NCBI GenBank assembly: GCA_022316685.1
Contig: JAKJHU010000994.1
Coordinates: 1-64,000 of the forward strand
Direction: 5' to 3'
Source: Progne subis subis
Lineage: Eukaryota > Chordata > Aves > Passeriformes > Hirundinidae
Length of the DNA: 64,000 bases
Part shown: in pieces, positions 45,209 to 58,450 of the stretch
How the letters are laid out: each line of letters starts with the position of its first letter
Numbering within the stretch: the stretch's first letter is position 1
Notes under the pieces: model-generated
Databases searched by the model: none
The model's input: only the letters and a program-made list of their open reading frames with translations
What the model was told of the DNA's origin: nothing
Program-made: the position numbers and the translations under genes

Positions 45209-48200
45209 TAATTTAACTTTCCAAAAAGTACCAGACAACTTCCATCTCATCTTGAGCCACATGCCTTTCTTTGGAGCCCTCAATACCTCTCAGTATTCAC
45301 ATGCTACTGCTCCCCTGGTAACACACCAAGCGCCTCACTGCTTAAACCAGGGTCCCCCCAAATACAAGGGATGTGCCAGCCTTTCCAGTGCCAGCACTGC
45401 TGAGCTGCTGTTCTTGGGGTGCTGGAGTGAGAGGAAAGCAGCCAGCAGGCACAGCTCAGCAGGACCACACACTCCAGCTTCTACAGCAGTGGTGCTCCAG
45501 CAAGCAGCAGGTGCTGAGCTTCTGTGGGATTTGGAGCTGCAGAGCTGCCCTGCCTGTCCTGCCTGTATAACCCAATCCTGCAAACATTCTCAAAGCACAG
45601 TCTTCAGGCCGTAAAATACACCTGCGTGGTTATGGTGCTCTCTGGTAGCTCACAGCTCACACCTGGGAGTGGCAGATGCTGGTTTAGAGCTGTTGGCTGA
45701 ACTACAAAGCCCAGATATCCACTCCACCAGAAAAGTCTCCTCCAGTGTAAGCACCAAGCACAAGAAACAGAACTGCTGCCCTTTCCAGAGCATGGGAATA
45801 ATAATTTTAATCAGAAAAGCAACATTTGGATTAGGAATGAAGGTTCAGTGAGTGCAGGGACACCCAGGCAGTTTCTGGGGAGCAGCTGATGCACCCTTGT
45901 CCATGTTCTCGCAGTTACAGGGGTGCGTAGACTACAGAGCTGTTACCTGGATGTCTTACACCTTCAAACTGGCTTTTCCCCTGCTTTCCCAAAAAGGTTC
46001 TGCTGTTAAGTGTGGGGGGTACAAACTTGGGAGGTAGGTTTGTCCCTTGTAAATCAGAATGCTTGCTGTTTCTGGAGGTTTTCTCAAGGATAAGAGTGGG
46101 TCAGAAGGAAGTGACTCTTCATTTTTTTAATTACCCATCCCCCCCACCCCCCCGACATTGTAACACAGTTGTTGCTTTCAAGAATATGCATGGTCTGTTT
46201 TCTTCAGACTATTGTCTCATCTGGTAAAATAATTAGCTGTTAGGCAGACAGAGGGAAAGGATCACTTCTGCACAAGACAGGAAGATTGGGATAGTAGAAA
46301 GGGGGAAAAAAAATTCCCTGCTTGAATCACAGCTGCCCACCATGCATAGTAACAGAGCTTGCCAAGAATATTCAAACTGATTTAGGAAGAAAAGCTGAGG
46401 AAACCGTTTAACCCCAGCCTGCTTGGATCTGTGACAGTATCTCCATGGGCTGCTCTGCTCCCACTTTGGGCTGAAAGAAGGGTTTTTAAGCTGCCTGTTT
46501 CCCTAGCCAGCCTTCCTGTGTCCCCCTTCCTCTTCTGCAAGAGCAAAACAAAACACAGACTCTTTGCTGGGCATGAGGCTGTGAGCAGCTTTCCACACCA
46601 AGAAAATAACCAAAGATGGGAACATTTATTTCCTATAGATGGGATTAAGTTGTAATTAGATCATGTGATTAAAACCAAGAGTCAAGCAAGTTATTTGTGG
46701 CTAATCTGGGGCAATGGGAACCTTTTTTTGCTGCTTGCTGTATACTCTGAATTAGGCTCCTTCTCAACAGAAGTGGTCAGCATGTGCAGCATCTGCAAAC
46801 AACCTCTTCAAGTGTTCAAAGCCAAAATCACTTGCTCAGGAGTTTCCAAGCACACAAATCCTTTGCATATCATTTGCAAGCAGTTGAGAGGGTTTTACAT
46901 CAAAAAATTAATAGCAATAGTTCAGACATGTGAGTCATACAACAAACCCCTTTCCCTGCTTAAATTGGTCCGCATCTGTAAGGATACACTCGTTTAATGA
47001 TTAAAAAATGGGGCATTTGGAGTGTTTCTTCTCAGAACCTTTTATCTCCGGGACCATCTTTTTCTGCAGGAACCCCAGTCTCACTCCCAGAACTGTTTGG
47101 GATAAATCCACAAAAACCAAACCAACCCAACCCACAAAAAACCAAACCAACAACAACAACAAACCCACAAAAAAAGACAAATGTAGAACTGCACAGAATC
47201 GTATCCAAAAAATATAGAAGTGCTATAACACAGGTGTTTCAATGCTTGATTTCAGGTGCTGGTCCCACCTAAGCTGTGGGTGGGCTTTCCTTGACAGCTG
47301 GAACAGCCAACTCCAGCATTAAGCTCCTCCAAACCTCTGCTCAGCTGCAACCTCCCCTGTAAAAAGAGGCCTTTGGCACATAAGCTTTTTTCCAGTTAAA
47401 ACACAAGTTCCCTTGGTGCCTAAAATGTCTGCTGTGAGGTGAATGCAGATCTGTTGAGACCCTGACAGCACTGAGCAGCTATGTGCTGCGTCCATGCCTA
47501 AACCACAACCAGTAAAGCGTTCTCCATCAAGCTCGCCTGCAGAGGAGCCAGGCTGGAAGATGTGTGCACAAGATGTTTTTGGATCAGGTCTCTCACAAAA
47601 AACAGCTGTGGGAGGACATGGGCTTAGCAGTCAGACCATATCCACCATTAATATTCATTTATGCACAAATACTAACACAATCATAGATGACTTCTAAAGG
47701 AATGAGCCTAAATATTTCCAGGAAGAGACACCTCTGTGTTCTGGACAAATGATTTAGAGGCCACCAAAAGGAAACCCAAACCCTTTTCCTCTCTTTCGTG
47801 AGAAGTACCTCTCTTGCAGAGTTCCTGCCTGTGCATCCTGATGAGGAGGAGACATCTTCTTGCAACAGAAGATAAAGCACCTGGCTGGCCTCAAGGGCCC
47901 ACAGCTGTGTCTTCAACCTCTCTGATTTGCCAGGGTTTAGCAGCTCCTTGCCCACAGCTGATACCCTCCCAAATGCACCAGCATGGAAGAAACAGTACCT
48001 GAGAGCCCCTAGAACTGGCAGCTCCCCCAGGCTGCAGGAAAGCCACATCCATGCATAGATTCCCATCTCCAGTTGCTGTGTAGCTCCTGCTGGAGGGAGA
48101 TGATCCTCCCCTCCTGCAGCACCAAAGCACAAAGCAGGGGTTGAATATAAATGCATGTTGCAGGGAGGCTCAGCTACAGAAGTGAATCCAGCTGTACCTT

Positions 48201-48234
48201 GTAGAAATTGCTTTTCTGCTGCTGCTGTGGACTC
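45209..48234. other. Gene-free stretch
   Basis: No supported exon. A C-rich run lies at 46,138-46,153 and an A/C-rich tract at 47,107-47,180. Frames at 45,335-45,614 and 46,665-46,997 show no domain. Confidence 0.4.
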
Positions 48235-48734
48235 CAGGACGGTATAGATAAATGTAGACGAGAGAGCTCTGAAGTTAGGTTTTAGAAGATTAGGTTTATT
48301 GTAAGGGATGTGAGGCCTTGCTCTGAGCTGCCAGGCTGCAGCTCGTGGCAAGGCCTAGGAGGTGGGGGAAGGGAGAGGTAGGGAGTGGGGGGGAGTAAAA
48401 GCAAAGAGCAAAAGAGCAAAGGAGAAGAGCACACAGAGACAAGAGAGAGAAGAAACAGAAGCAGCGAGGCCCACTCTCGCAGCCCTCTGATAAGGGGTCT
48501 TGAGGTGGGCTGTAACAGGCTTGTGCCAATGGGGTTACAGATACTTGCTGCCTTGGGGGGGTGTTACATGTGTGGGATGAATCATACATTGGGGGTTGTT
48601 TTCGCAGGCATCTAGTAACTAGGACATTTTAAACATCAAAACTTACTTTCAATTCTATCTCAGTTACAGGTTTCACATTCTCAGAGTCCAAGCAATAATA
48701 TTTATAGGGCTTTCTGGCTTCATCCTTCCCAACA
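48235..48734 (-). mobile_element. LTR, minus orientation, probably solo
   Basis: In minus orientation it begins 'tgttgggaaggatgaagcc' (plus strand ends 'cttcatccttcccaaca' at 48,734), continues with 'tattattgcttggactctg', and has AATAAA (plus 'ggtttattgtaagg', about 48,292) near its far end. I recognise the start as an avian LTR family. The lower boundary is uncertain, between 48,225 and 48,260. The 230-residue minus frame at 47,659-48,351 partly overlaps it and has no domain. Confidence 0.6.
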
Positions 48735-50779
48735 TCACCTGTACTTAGGTGGAAATGTTTGAGGGGATATCTTTAATTATAGAAGGAGCAAAGAGGAGTA
48801 AAACAGAAGAGGGAAAAGAGATGACCAGGAACAGAGGGAGGGGAGACAATGAGATGGATACCACTGGCTTACTAACCAGAATAACACAGTCAAAACCACT
48901 GTGACAGAGACACTTGCTGTCCCTTGCTAGTGACCATGCAATCAGGCATAGCCCAAGGATGCAGTACAGAGGACGTAGTTTGTCACCCCTTGTTTTGTTA
49001 GAGGTGACAACAGGCAATATGCAAATGTGTCGCACTTTTCCCGAGGTGTAGAGTACAGTAGATGCTCATCCCTGGCCAGACTCCTCCTGAAGTCAATGAA
49101 ATAAGCCCTGAATGGGATCAGAGAGGCATCAAACTGAGCTCTAGGGCTCCAAGGAAAATTTTAGCTTGTTCAGCACTGCATTTTTAGTTAAAGTACTTAA
49201 TGCTTCCCTGTTGGAACCAGCTATGCCACAAGAAACACAGTAAAGATACTAGTTTGGGTTTTCCTCAAGGATGCTGCTCCATTTTGAAGGACAAAGCCTA
49301 GAAAACTGCACAAGAGGGAGAAGATACAGAAGCCTTCCTCTTCAAGATTTGCTCAGGTTCCCTGCTCACGCAGGGAAGTTATTAAAGAGTAGGAAGTGTA
49401 AACAGAATAACACCAGAAACACATTTTCTTCCAAACCAAATTCCTCTGTAAATCAATGTGAAGGAGCAAACACAGGAGACCAAATCCAACCCCCATGTCA
49501 TTGCCTTGTACAGACAGTAAAGCATCACCTTATACTGAGTGTCCATCTGACTTTCAATATATGTAAGCACAGGGCCAACTTCAAGGGAGATGTTCATGTG
49601 CACAACAGGCAGGATGAAGCTTTAAAACCACTGGTAGTTACACTTTTCCTGCCAGAGGCAACATTTAATCTAAGTATTGGCTCCTGACAAAGGCTGTATT
49701 CTGAAGCGCTCCAACATCTTTGCTCCATCTGAGTAATTGCAATTGCCTGTCTTTAATCTATTTTCAATAATTGTTTGGATTGTTTTGTTTTTGGGTTTTT
49801 TTTTTTTTTTTTATGTGCAAAAGAAAATGTTTCTGTGTGTACATTCATGGCAACAGAGCTACACAGAGGCGTAAACTGGTGGAAGGTCCACATGTTTAGA
49901 GAATATCATATGTAATGAGAACTGCTGCATTTTTGTAAAATGTAGTGGGACAGATACGCAGCAGCTGTGGGTTACTCAAGAAGCATCTAATTTAGCAAGC
50001 TGAATTCAAGGATATTTCCCAGATCTCCCAATGAATAGCAGTGTTAAGATTACCATTATGCCTTACATCCTCCTTTGACTGGAAGCAGGGGCAGAAAGCC
50101 CCTATCTGTGCTTCTGGGGCAGAAGTAAATGATTAGTGCCTAGCTATCATACGGAGTCCCAGGGGAGCAAGGGGGTCTGGACTTGAAGGAAGGAAGGAAA
50201 TTGTGTAGGATAAACAAAAAAGAACTTCGGGAAAGCAGTTGAGATGGGCAAGACTTGGTGAAACATAGAAGAGAGAAATTAAAAAGGAAGTATTGAAGGG
50301 ATTGACTTGAGTTCTAACTAGTATTGAACTTTAAAACAAACACACTGACTTCAGAAACAGCATCAGAAATTTAGCAGGTTTGTATTTTTATGCAATTAGG
50401 TTTCCTCTAAGTCAAGATATTACTCATTTCAAATACACAAACGGACGTTTTAAGGCTTGATTGCCCTTAGATTTCACTCTTCCAGGGATTTTACCTATCC
50501 TTCCCCCAATAAAAGAAAGAAGATACAGACAACCTGGATGGAGTCACAGCTCCATTTTGCTGTTCACTGAGGATACAGGGGTGTATCCTTCTCCTAAGGT
50601 GGCCAGTTTGCTTGCAGCCACCCCACACTGTCACAGAGACCCGCACAGCCCACTAGACCCAGCTGCCCTCAATTCCCACTGCAGCTGGAGCCAAATCCCT
50701 CCTACTGAAGAGGGAGATACACCAGTGGACCCTCTCCAGGTTCTGTTTATTCACATATTTCAACAGATTATACACATTG

Positions 50780-50825
<46 letters not shown>

Positions 50826-52459
50826 GAAAAGGAAAAATTCAAAATGGGGTTACTTGAAAGTCTGAGATCTTAATTTTTATGGGGAATGTCTCTGCAGTGA
50901 CTGTGCCAATGGCAGTTTCCAGCCATCCTTCCTCAGCTCAGGAGGAGGATAGGGACTCGCTAATCTGGAATAATTTGTGGGAGGATTTACACATATAAAT
51001 AAAAGTGACCAGGTCTTCTCCCAAGTAAGAGATTACCTGAGTAAATAGACTTCCTAAAGGATTTTCAGATATAGTAACTCGGTAGTAGTAAACTGCAAAG
51101 GACATTGTTGCCTTAAGATATATTGCATTTATCTGTTTCCTGGATCTGATATTAGAATTTCCTCTTTCCTATTGAGATAACCAAAACCTCTGCCTCTGTA
51201 TAAGAGAAAAATGCTTGATTTCCAAACAAATGGGATGAACTTACACAACAGAAGTATAAGGAAGATCCACTTCTCCGGGCCAAGCTCATCTGTCTGCTCC
51301 ACTGGTGGAAATCAGGAATAAATGCCTAAAACTCCAAAACTTGATGTGAACTCCTGGGGGTAGAGCAGAGCAGAGGCTCGTGCTTAACTGATGGAGTCAT
51401 TCCCACAAGCCCAGCTTTAGAAGTTCATTATAGCAACAGGCTCAAGCCAACCCTTTTGCTTAGTTACACAGAGAAGGGTTTGCTCCTGGTGAAATGAATG
51501 TTAAAACCACTGAGTGGCTTATGTAACGTAGCATTGGGCCTCCAAAGTGTTCTGTGGCAGAGGAGCACATCTGGAGTCAGCAAAAGGCTATCTTGGGCTA
51601 AGGACTTTGCTCTTTGCCATAAAACAGCTACATGTGCAAGTCTAGGTGTAACTCTGCTTCTAGAACCACAGCTGAAGTGAGAGAACACAGCTAAAAGTTT
51701 GGGAACTACTTGAAATACATACATTTTTAAGGACACATTTTTTTCTTCTTGAAAGTTTTTGAGCAGACCCTTTATATTTAGTGGTACACATACACCCTGC
51801 TCTCATATCAGAATGTGGTTCCCAGAGCAGCTCATTCCTTTGCACAAGGACAAAAGCCCAACCCATCAGCAAGAGGAGCCAGAGTTTATTCAGGAGTCCA
51901 TAGGAAACAGCTGTTGCTTTCAACCCAGCCTCTCCTTTATCTCCTTTATTGTTTATTCATGTCTCAGCTCATACTAGCCACTGCGAGCAGGTCAAGAATA
52001 TGCACTCCAAAAAGCTCCTCAGAAGCTGATGGAACTCAGCCCAGTGCCAGTAGGACTGAGGAGCTGGGTTTTATATTATTCAATTCCCAGGTGGTGACAG
52101 AGGCAAATTCCTGACTTCATTAGTTAATAGTGCAGACAACAGCCAGGCCTTTGCCCTGGATTTTTGCAGATGGGGGGCCAACGTTCAGTGAGTAGCGTGA
52201 AAGAAACCAAATGCAGCAAGCCGAAAATGGAGGGTGCCCTTGGATATTTCTCCCCTTCTCTTGGAGTTTGTTGAAAATTCCTTTGTACTGCAAAGGATGT
52301 TTGTTGGAGTCCAGGGCATTCCTTTGGTTGCCCTGGAGGGTCAGAGACCTGGGCAGGGGGGTCTGGGACCACAGCCCAGAGCTCAGAGAGACACTGGATT
52401 TGATCTCAGTCCATGGGAGAGGCTTCTTGCACTGCAGGAAACATTGCAGGCCACAAGAG
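48735..52459. other. Gene-free stretch with long poly-A
   Basis: No supported exon. T tract at about 49,796-49,812 and a 42-nt A tract at 50,782-50,823. The latter has no AATAAA or retrogene body before it and gives rise to a poly-Lys frame that is not real. Confidence 0.4.
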
Positions 52460-52950
52460 TGTGAAAGATTGTAGTTTAGCATATCACAGGGTAAGAAAAA
52501 CAGTGGTTTTGGATTTCTTGTATTGAAGTGAATGGGGACAAGATGGAGAATTTGGGGCGTTGTCTCCTTCTTCTTTCTTCTTCCCTCACTCCATTTCTGC
52601 AATGACGTTGGCACAAAGTGGTTTGTGAGGATTGGATCAAAGAGAAGATGACCTTTTTAGTAATAGTGATAGACATTGGTAATAAATAGTAAATATCGAA
52701 TACGTAGCAGTTAGTATAAAAGATAAGGACAGCCCTGGGATGGGGGGAGTCACCAGATGTCCGAGCCGCGGCAAACATCTTGCAGGACACTGAGAAAATT
52801 GTAAGATAAGAACTAATAAACACGAAGCATGCAACCTTGAAGACTCCGTCTTTTCTTGCATTTGGCTCAGAGCTTTGCAGAGGGCAAAAAAGACTCTAAA
52901 ACCACCTGAATGCCGGGGAATTTAAGCTCCAGTGAGCAGCCCCCCAACAA
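52460..52950 (+). mobile_element. ERVK-type LTR, plus orientation
   Basis: It begins 'tgtgaaagattgtagtttag', continues 'catatcacagggtaagaaaa' and 'gaatggggacaagatggag', has a TATA box 'gtataaaagataagg' (about 52,713) and AATAAA at about 52,816, and probably ends 'gcagccccccaaca'. I recognise this as a songbird LTR. No target duplication was found, so the ends are approximate. Confidence 0.65.
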
Positions 52951-55900
52951 CTGCCAAAACAGGGCAGCAACAGATGTTTACTCCCCCTCTCTTCTGTAAT
53001 GATGTAGTGAGTAGGACTGTGCTTACAAACCTGCAAATGTTTATCTGTGAAGATTGTGCTGTGGTGTAATGGCATGCAGAAGTGGTCCACAGCCTAAATA
53101 GACCAGAGGTATTTTCTGCAGAGGAGCAGGGAGTGGTGACCCCAGTACATTTGCCGGAAATTTGCTACCAGGCGGGGGAAAGACGGCAGTAATGAGCCCT
53201 GTGTGAAGAACAGGAAAGAGAAGGCAAGGCTCCCACGTCCTCCTTCTAACTGCCTTCCTTTTTCTCTGTTTCCCAGTCAAAACGTGGGTGTAATTGTTCA
53301 GGCATAGCATGAAGCTTTAAAGACTCACTGTGGACACGGCAGAGCGGGAGGACAGCATGATGTCAGCAAGAAGTGAGTTATTCTCCTCAGCAGTGAAAGA
53401 ATTAGTGAGCTAGAAATCTAGGGATGGCAGGACTTTAGTCCAAACTGGAGAGAACATTTCAGCTCACCAGACTGGCAGGAGACAGAGGGACGACCCCACG
53501 CCTCCCCTTGCAGAAAGGCTTTCCTGAGTCACAAATCCAGAGTTGTATGGGTCATTCCCACACCCTTGAAAGCTCTGCAAAACCCAAAGCAGTGTCCCCA
53601 CGGCGAGAGAAACAAGGGTTTGCTACTTGGAAGGGGAGAGGAGAGGTGAATGCCTGCTTGTGAGCAGACCTAGTTTCATTTAACAGCAGATGACAGTGCC
53701 ACTTATTTTCACAAACAGCTATTTAATATAAGGAAGCATCTTGAATAGAGAACAGCAGATAAGGCATAAATTATGCAGCTATCTCAAGACTTTAAAAGGC
53801 AGGCCAGATGTCCGAGCCGAGTCGGTGTCACAAAACCTTTCAAGCTCAGCTAACTCAAGTCACAATGTGCACTTGATTTGCTTGTTGTACGGGGAACTTC
53901 CCGAGCTGTGAGCAGGATCTATGCACAGCTGAAAATACGGTGGGAATGACTCAGTTCCTTGGAGCTTGCGTGGGAGGCAAAGACAGAACTGTGGGTGGCT
54001 TCAAAGTGTTAAACAGCCTTTTAAATTCAGGCCCGGTTTCTCAGAGGAATAAGGAAACAGATATTCACCCAGTCTGGGTTTAGTTTAATGTTTTGGGTCA
54101 GCCTTGAGAAAATTGCTCTCTGATAGTAACAGCCACTTCCCAGGCACACAGATCCACTTGCTCCCAAGGCAGTTCAGCTCCAGATGTAATTCTGTGGAGT
54201 TTAACAGCAACCCACTTAGTCCCTTCACCCACAGCAAGGCAGCAGCAGCAGCTGACCATTCTCTCTCAACATCTGCCTCCAGGGCGAGGCAGAGCCCCAG
54301 CAGCTCCAGGTCAGGCATTTCTCTGTCCATCTCTGCTCCCTGCATTTCCCCCCTTTTGCCTGGGCTGCCTGGGATGATAACTCCTCCAACACAGGCATTC
54401 CAGGTGCCCAGTCCCTGTGATGACAGAGAGCTGCTTCAATTTTTCCAGTTCTGTATTGGCAGGGAGTTTCCTCACCCTGCAATCCATCATTTCACCTCTG
54501 GTGCCAAGGACTTTGGGATGTGGTCCTACCCACAACTGGTTTGCACATAAAAGGGAAAGGGGATGCTGTAGTTAAATTACCTGGTGCGTTGGAAATTCAG
54601 GCCCCATCCAATTACCTCCTGCCAACTGTTTGCCATTCAGCCTGGTTCTCCTATAGTGCAACTGGAGTCTGGTCAGCTCTAAAGAGGATTTACTGCTTTT
54701 ACTGGATCAGGCTCACCCTTCCATTTAAGTGGATTAATGTGGGTTAGCTCCACACAGCATTAGCCAAGTCAACAGAAAGTTCCCTACTACTGGCAATGTT
54801 GTTTTTTCTCTGTCACGATCAATTTTAACGGTCTTTTTGTGCAAGAGCAGCTTTGCAGAATCTTAGACTCTTGCTTTCCAACTTAGATGATTTGGCATGT
54901 GAAGAATGCAATGAATATTTAAACCTGTAGTTTGGCATGGCCTCCACAGAGCAGCTAGAAACCTAGTCCTGGTCTTTTGGGGACCAGCCAGCAATGATGC
55001 CTGGTTCCTCCCAATGTTCCTCCCAAGCCTGGAGGAACAGCATGGGGAGCTTGTGAGGTTACATAAATCTTTGGTGCTCAACCAAAATCACTCTAACCCT
55101 ACCAATCTTTAGATTCTTTAAATGAACCTCAGGATTCATATGGAGGAGCTGTATGTGGGTGGAGTTGTGGGTTATTTGATAGATGACACCGTCATATTTT
55201 ATTCACGTGAGAGTAACTGCTGGGGGCTGTTATTTACCACTGGAACCAGGGTCCGCAGCGCAGCAGACGACGTGCGACCGTGTGGCAACAATCTCTGCCT
55301 GGAAGATCTCCCAATAAAACCAGAGTAGACAAAAAGGTCAAAAAAGAAGGCACCCCTCTTTTGCCCTCCTGGTACACATGGGTGAACCAGGGGCTCGTAC
55401 ACACATTCAAGCAGCCACCAGCTCAGGGTTTACTGTAACCTCTTTGTACCCAGCTTAGCCCACGGTGAAATCAAGGCAAATGGACTCAGCTTTATTGGCT
55501 GTAAAAGGGCGCCCAGTTCAGGAACCACTGCCAGAAATCCTCCATCATCCACTCGAACACACAAGGATAGATGCTGGAATTCAGCCAAGACAACGTGGCT
55601 TTCATCTTCTACATGAAAAGGGGCTCCCTTTGACATTTCAAGGCCAACTTTTTTAGGAGCCCTTATGCAAACTTCAGCTCACGTGAGCTCGAATAATATG
55701 TTGGTGCGAGCACGACCGAAACTTTCAGGGCAAGCAAAGTTTCTGTGTGCTCTGCAACGTGGGAACAATCCCATGGGCTGGACAACTCCAACAGCATCAG
55801 TTTGCAACCACCAGCCATAAAGGTTGGCAGTGGGAATAAATTTCTGATCTCAGCATCCCCTGAGCTGTGGTTTCAGTAGAGATACCAGCATGGAAAGATG

Positions 55901-57981
55901 CACATTTCTCCAGAAGTTGTTGCTGCTCTCTGTCTCTGTGAGGCCTTCTGGAAATCCCAGATCTAAATATTGGAGGTTCTGTGCTATTTAACTTGCAAAG
56001 CCGTCCTGTAGCCAGTGGCCTTCTTCACACACGATTATATTTAGAAGGCTCCATAGGCTGGTATGTCATTATCTCAGTGTGTTAATTGATTAAGTCTGGC
56101 CTACATATGGCCGGCTGGAGTATTCTCTTTTGGGTTGTTATTATCAGCAAGACCCAGACATTTTAAGCCTTTTGGAGCACAGGAATCTCTCTCATCATGC
56201 AAGCAGAAGCCCACAGAAGTCTCTTGGAATCACTGGCTTTCCAGCTACAATAATTTAGTTGGAAAAATACTCATATTGATGCACAAGAAAGCAGTAAAAA
56301 AAGGTGAAAGCAGACTTCAATCTGACAACAACAACAACAAATCATCCACCTATAGTCCTTCAAAGATGCAGCCAACACTTGCAGCCGAATTAACAAATTC
56401 TGAAGCAGACCCTCTAACAGCTAGAGTCAGACTGAAAAAACCGAGGGCATTACTTGACAGATTTCTTTGCCCTGATTAGGAAAACATGCCACTTTCCTCC
56501 TAGATATCACTGGTGTATGTTAAAACAAGTATTCCACAAGCGATGAAATAAACAGGGCTTGGTTTCTAAAGGATGTGTCTGAGCACAACTGGCTGTTTAA
56601 GTGAGAGGTGTGGTGAGAAAGCAAAGCTGCTCTTGTGGGGTGGCAGTTTAGTGTCCAGCAGGGCATGACTGCCAGCTGAGTTTAGCCACAGGTGAGGCAC
56701 TCGTAACAAGGGTTTTCCCACACTGTTTACCCAGTGTCTAATCAGGGATGAGCTCAGCAAGAGTACTAAGAGCTCTCTGTTTTACACAGCTGCTTATTTT
56801 TATGAAGCCCGTAGGAAATGAATGTCTAGGAGACCACAGCTTGGTTTTCCCTGGACATGTGGCTCAAGAAACATTCCTGGAGCAATGGACAGGACAAGCA
56901 GAAGATTAATGGTGCAAATAGAAATCGGTACAAAACCAAGCCAAAGATGAATTTGTGTGTGTCCTTTTACTCCAAGCTGTAATTAAATTCACTGAGGCAC
57001 AGAGCCTGAAGACCCACATCTTAGAGAGTCCTGGACCTACTATTTTCAGTGATCTGTGGCCTGGTTTCCGGAGATGCTGCTCACCTGTACTGCATGTTGA
57101 AGCAATTAAAATTCACCAAACAACCGAATTAGAGGTCTCACATTAGGATCCAAACATCAACCAGTGAGTTTCTGCAGCAGAAACACCAAGCTTTTTCTAT
57201 TTGGCTGAACTGCTCAACTGGCCAGGCCGTGTGTTAAGCAAGGCAGGTCTTTGTGTTGTTTGTGACTAAGACCAAATAAATGAACCTTAAATGGATGGCA
57301 ACCTAGGCTGCAAAATTTTCCTGTATTTCACTATAGGTTTTGGGGAAAATGCAGAGACCTTTGCACAAAGAAATAAAACCCAGAGAGGCATTCTGGTATT
57401 CTTCTGTGCATTAGCCAAGCTCTTAGAAAAATAGTTGCCAATAGTTAGTGTCCTAACCCTGTATTTTGGGGGTGATTATACTTTACTAAAGTCAGTGGGA
57501 AGTTTGCCATTGACCTCAGCGGAGCCAATTTTTGACACCTCCCAAGCTCATGGGTTTCAGAAAAAAATTAAGACATTCAACACCTCTCAGAGCAAAGCCC
57601 ATTGAGCCTAAATACAGACTTTACACCTTCCTGTCAGACACCCCGTTCATCCTAGTTAACATTCACAGCTACAGCACAGCTGCTTTGGAAAGTATCTGAG
57701 TTCTAGAAAACAAATATTATACATCCAATTCAATGTCAGCAATCTGACAAACAAACAAACCAGTAAATTGCTGTGTTTTCACTACCTGCCTTGTACCCTC
57801 AATCTGTTTTGGGTCGTTGGCAGACAGGAGGCTCCAGAGAAACTGTACAACATCACACTATCATCCCAACAATAAGGAAATGATTGTAATAGGATCCATA
57901 AAAAGAGGATTAAATTTCTTGCCAGGAGAAGGATTTGGAGGAGGAGACACTGTCATCTGCAAAATATCTGCCATAGGGCCA
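52951..57981. other. Gene-free stretch
   Basis: No supported exon. The 16-mer 'ccagatgtccgagccg' at 53,804-53,819 also occurs in the LTR at 52,753-52,768, preceded in both cases by a TATA-like element, so a diverged LTR fragment may lie near 53,780-53,850. The frame at 54,104-54,550 is Ser/Pro-rich without a domain; minus frames at 55,199-55,636 are unrecognised. Confidence 0.4.
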
Positions 57982-58371
57982 TGTTACCGAGACACACAAA
58001 GCAGTCACATGGAGAGAGAGGTTTTCCAGGGCAGAGGTTCCTCCGTTCCGACTCAAAGCTGAGACAGGGCAGAGAGAGAGCCTCCTGGTTTATTTCTTAC
58101 TTTTTATACATTTGTGGGTCTGGCCAAAGATTGGCTTTTTAGGGTTTCCACCTTTCAGCCTCAGTGGCTAGACCAGTTGTCAGTTACAATTGCTTTCAGG
58201 TCAGAAATATGCAAACAAAGGACAGAGAATGAAAAACAAAGGATTTGTTTATGTTACATATGTGGGAAAAAGGTAGAACTGCTTCTAATATTGTACAGTA
58301 ACTAAAAAGATCTGACTCCATTTTATGAAAATTCAAAAGGCCTTAAAAAACTCAGAAAAACCAGGGTAACA
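57982..58371 (-). repeat. 3' LTR of the 58-64 kb provirus
   Basis: 390 bp with TG...CA ends in minus orientation (TGTTACCCTGG start at 58,371; CGGTAACA end at 57,982). TATAAAAA (58,108-58,101) and AATAAA (58,094-58,089) lie close together. Related to the solo LTR at 12,619-13,019. The flanking hexamer GGGCCA (57,976-57,981) would be the left target copy; the other copy is outside the window. Confidence 0.93.
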
Positions 58372-58383
58372 TCTCACCCTTTT
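58372..58383 (-). promoter_or_regulatory. Polypurine tract
   Basis: AAAAGGGTGAGA on the minus strand, directly before the 3' LTR. It contains one T. Confidence 0.8.
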
Positions 58384-58450
58384 AACTTTACAGAAAAAGA
58401 AAAACAGAAAAAGAAAAATGAACAATTTTACAAAGGGAATATATACAAAT

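Noticed and set aside
44469..45614. Long overlapping open frames with W-N-G/P-G-S repeats in three phases
   Set aside because: They follow from a stop-free 55-bp satellite unit; no start context, domain or conservation supports translation.
47659..48351. 230-codon minus-strand frame
   Set aside because: Overlaps an LTR end and unique DNA, with no recognisable domain; likely chance.
50461..50826. Open frame ending in poly-Lys, possible retrocopy tail
   Set aside because: No AATAAA before the A tract, no gene-like body and no target duplication found.
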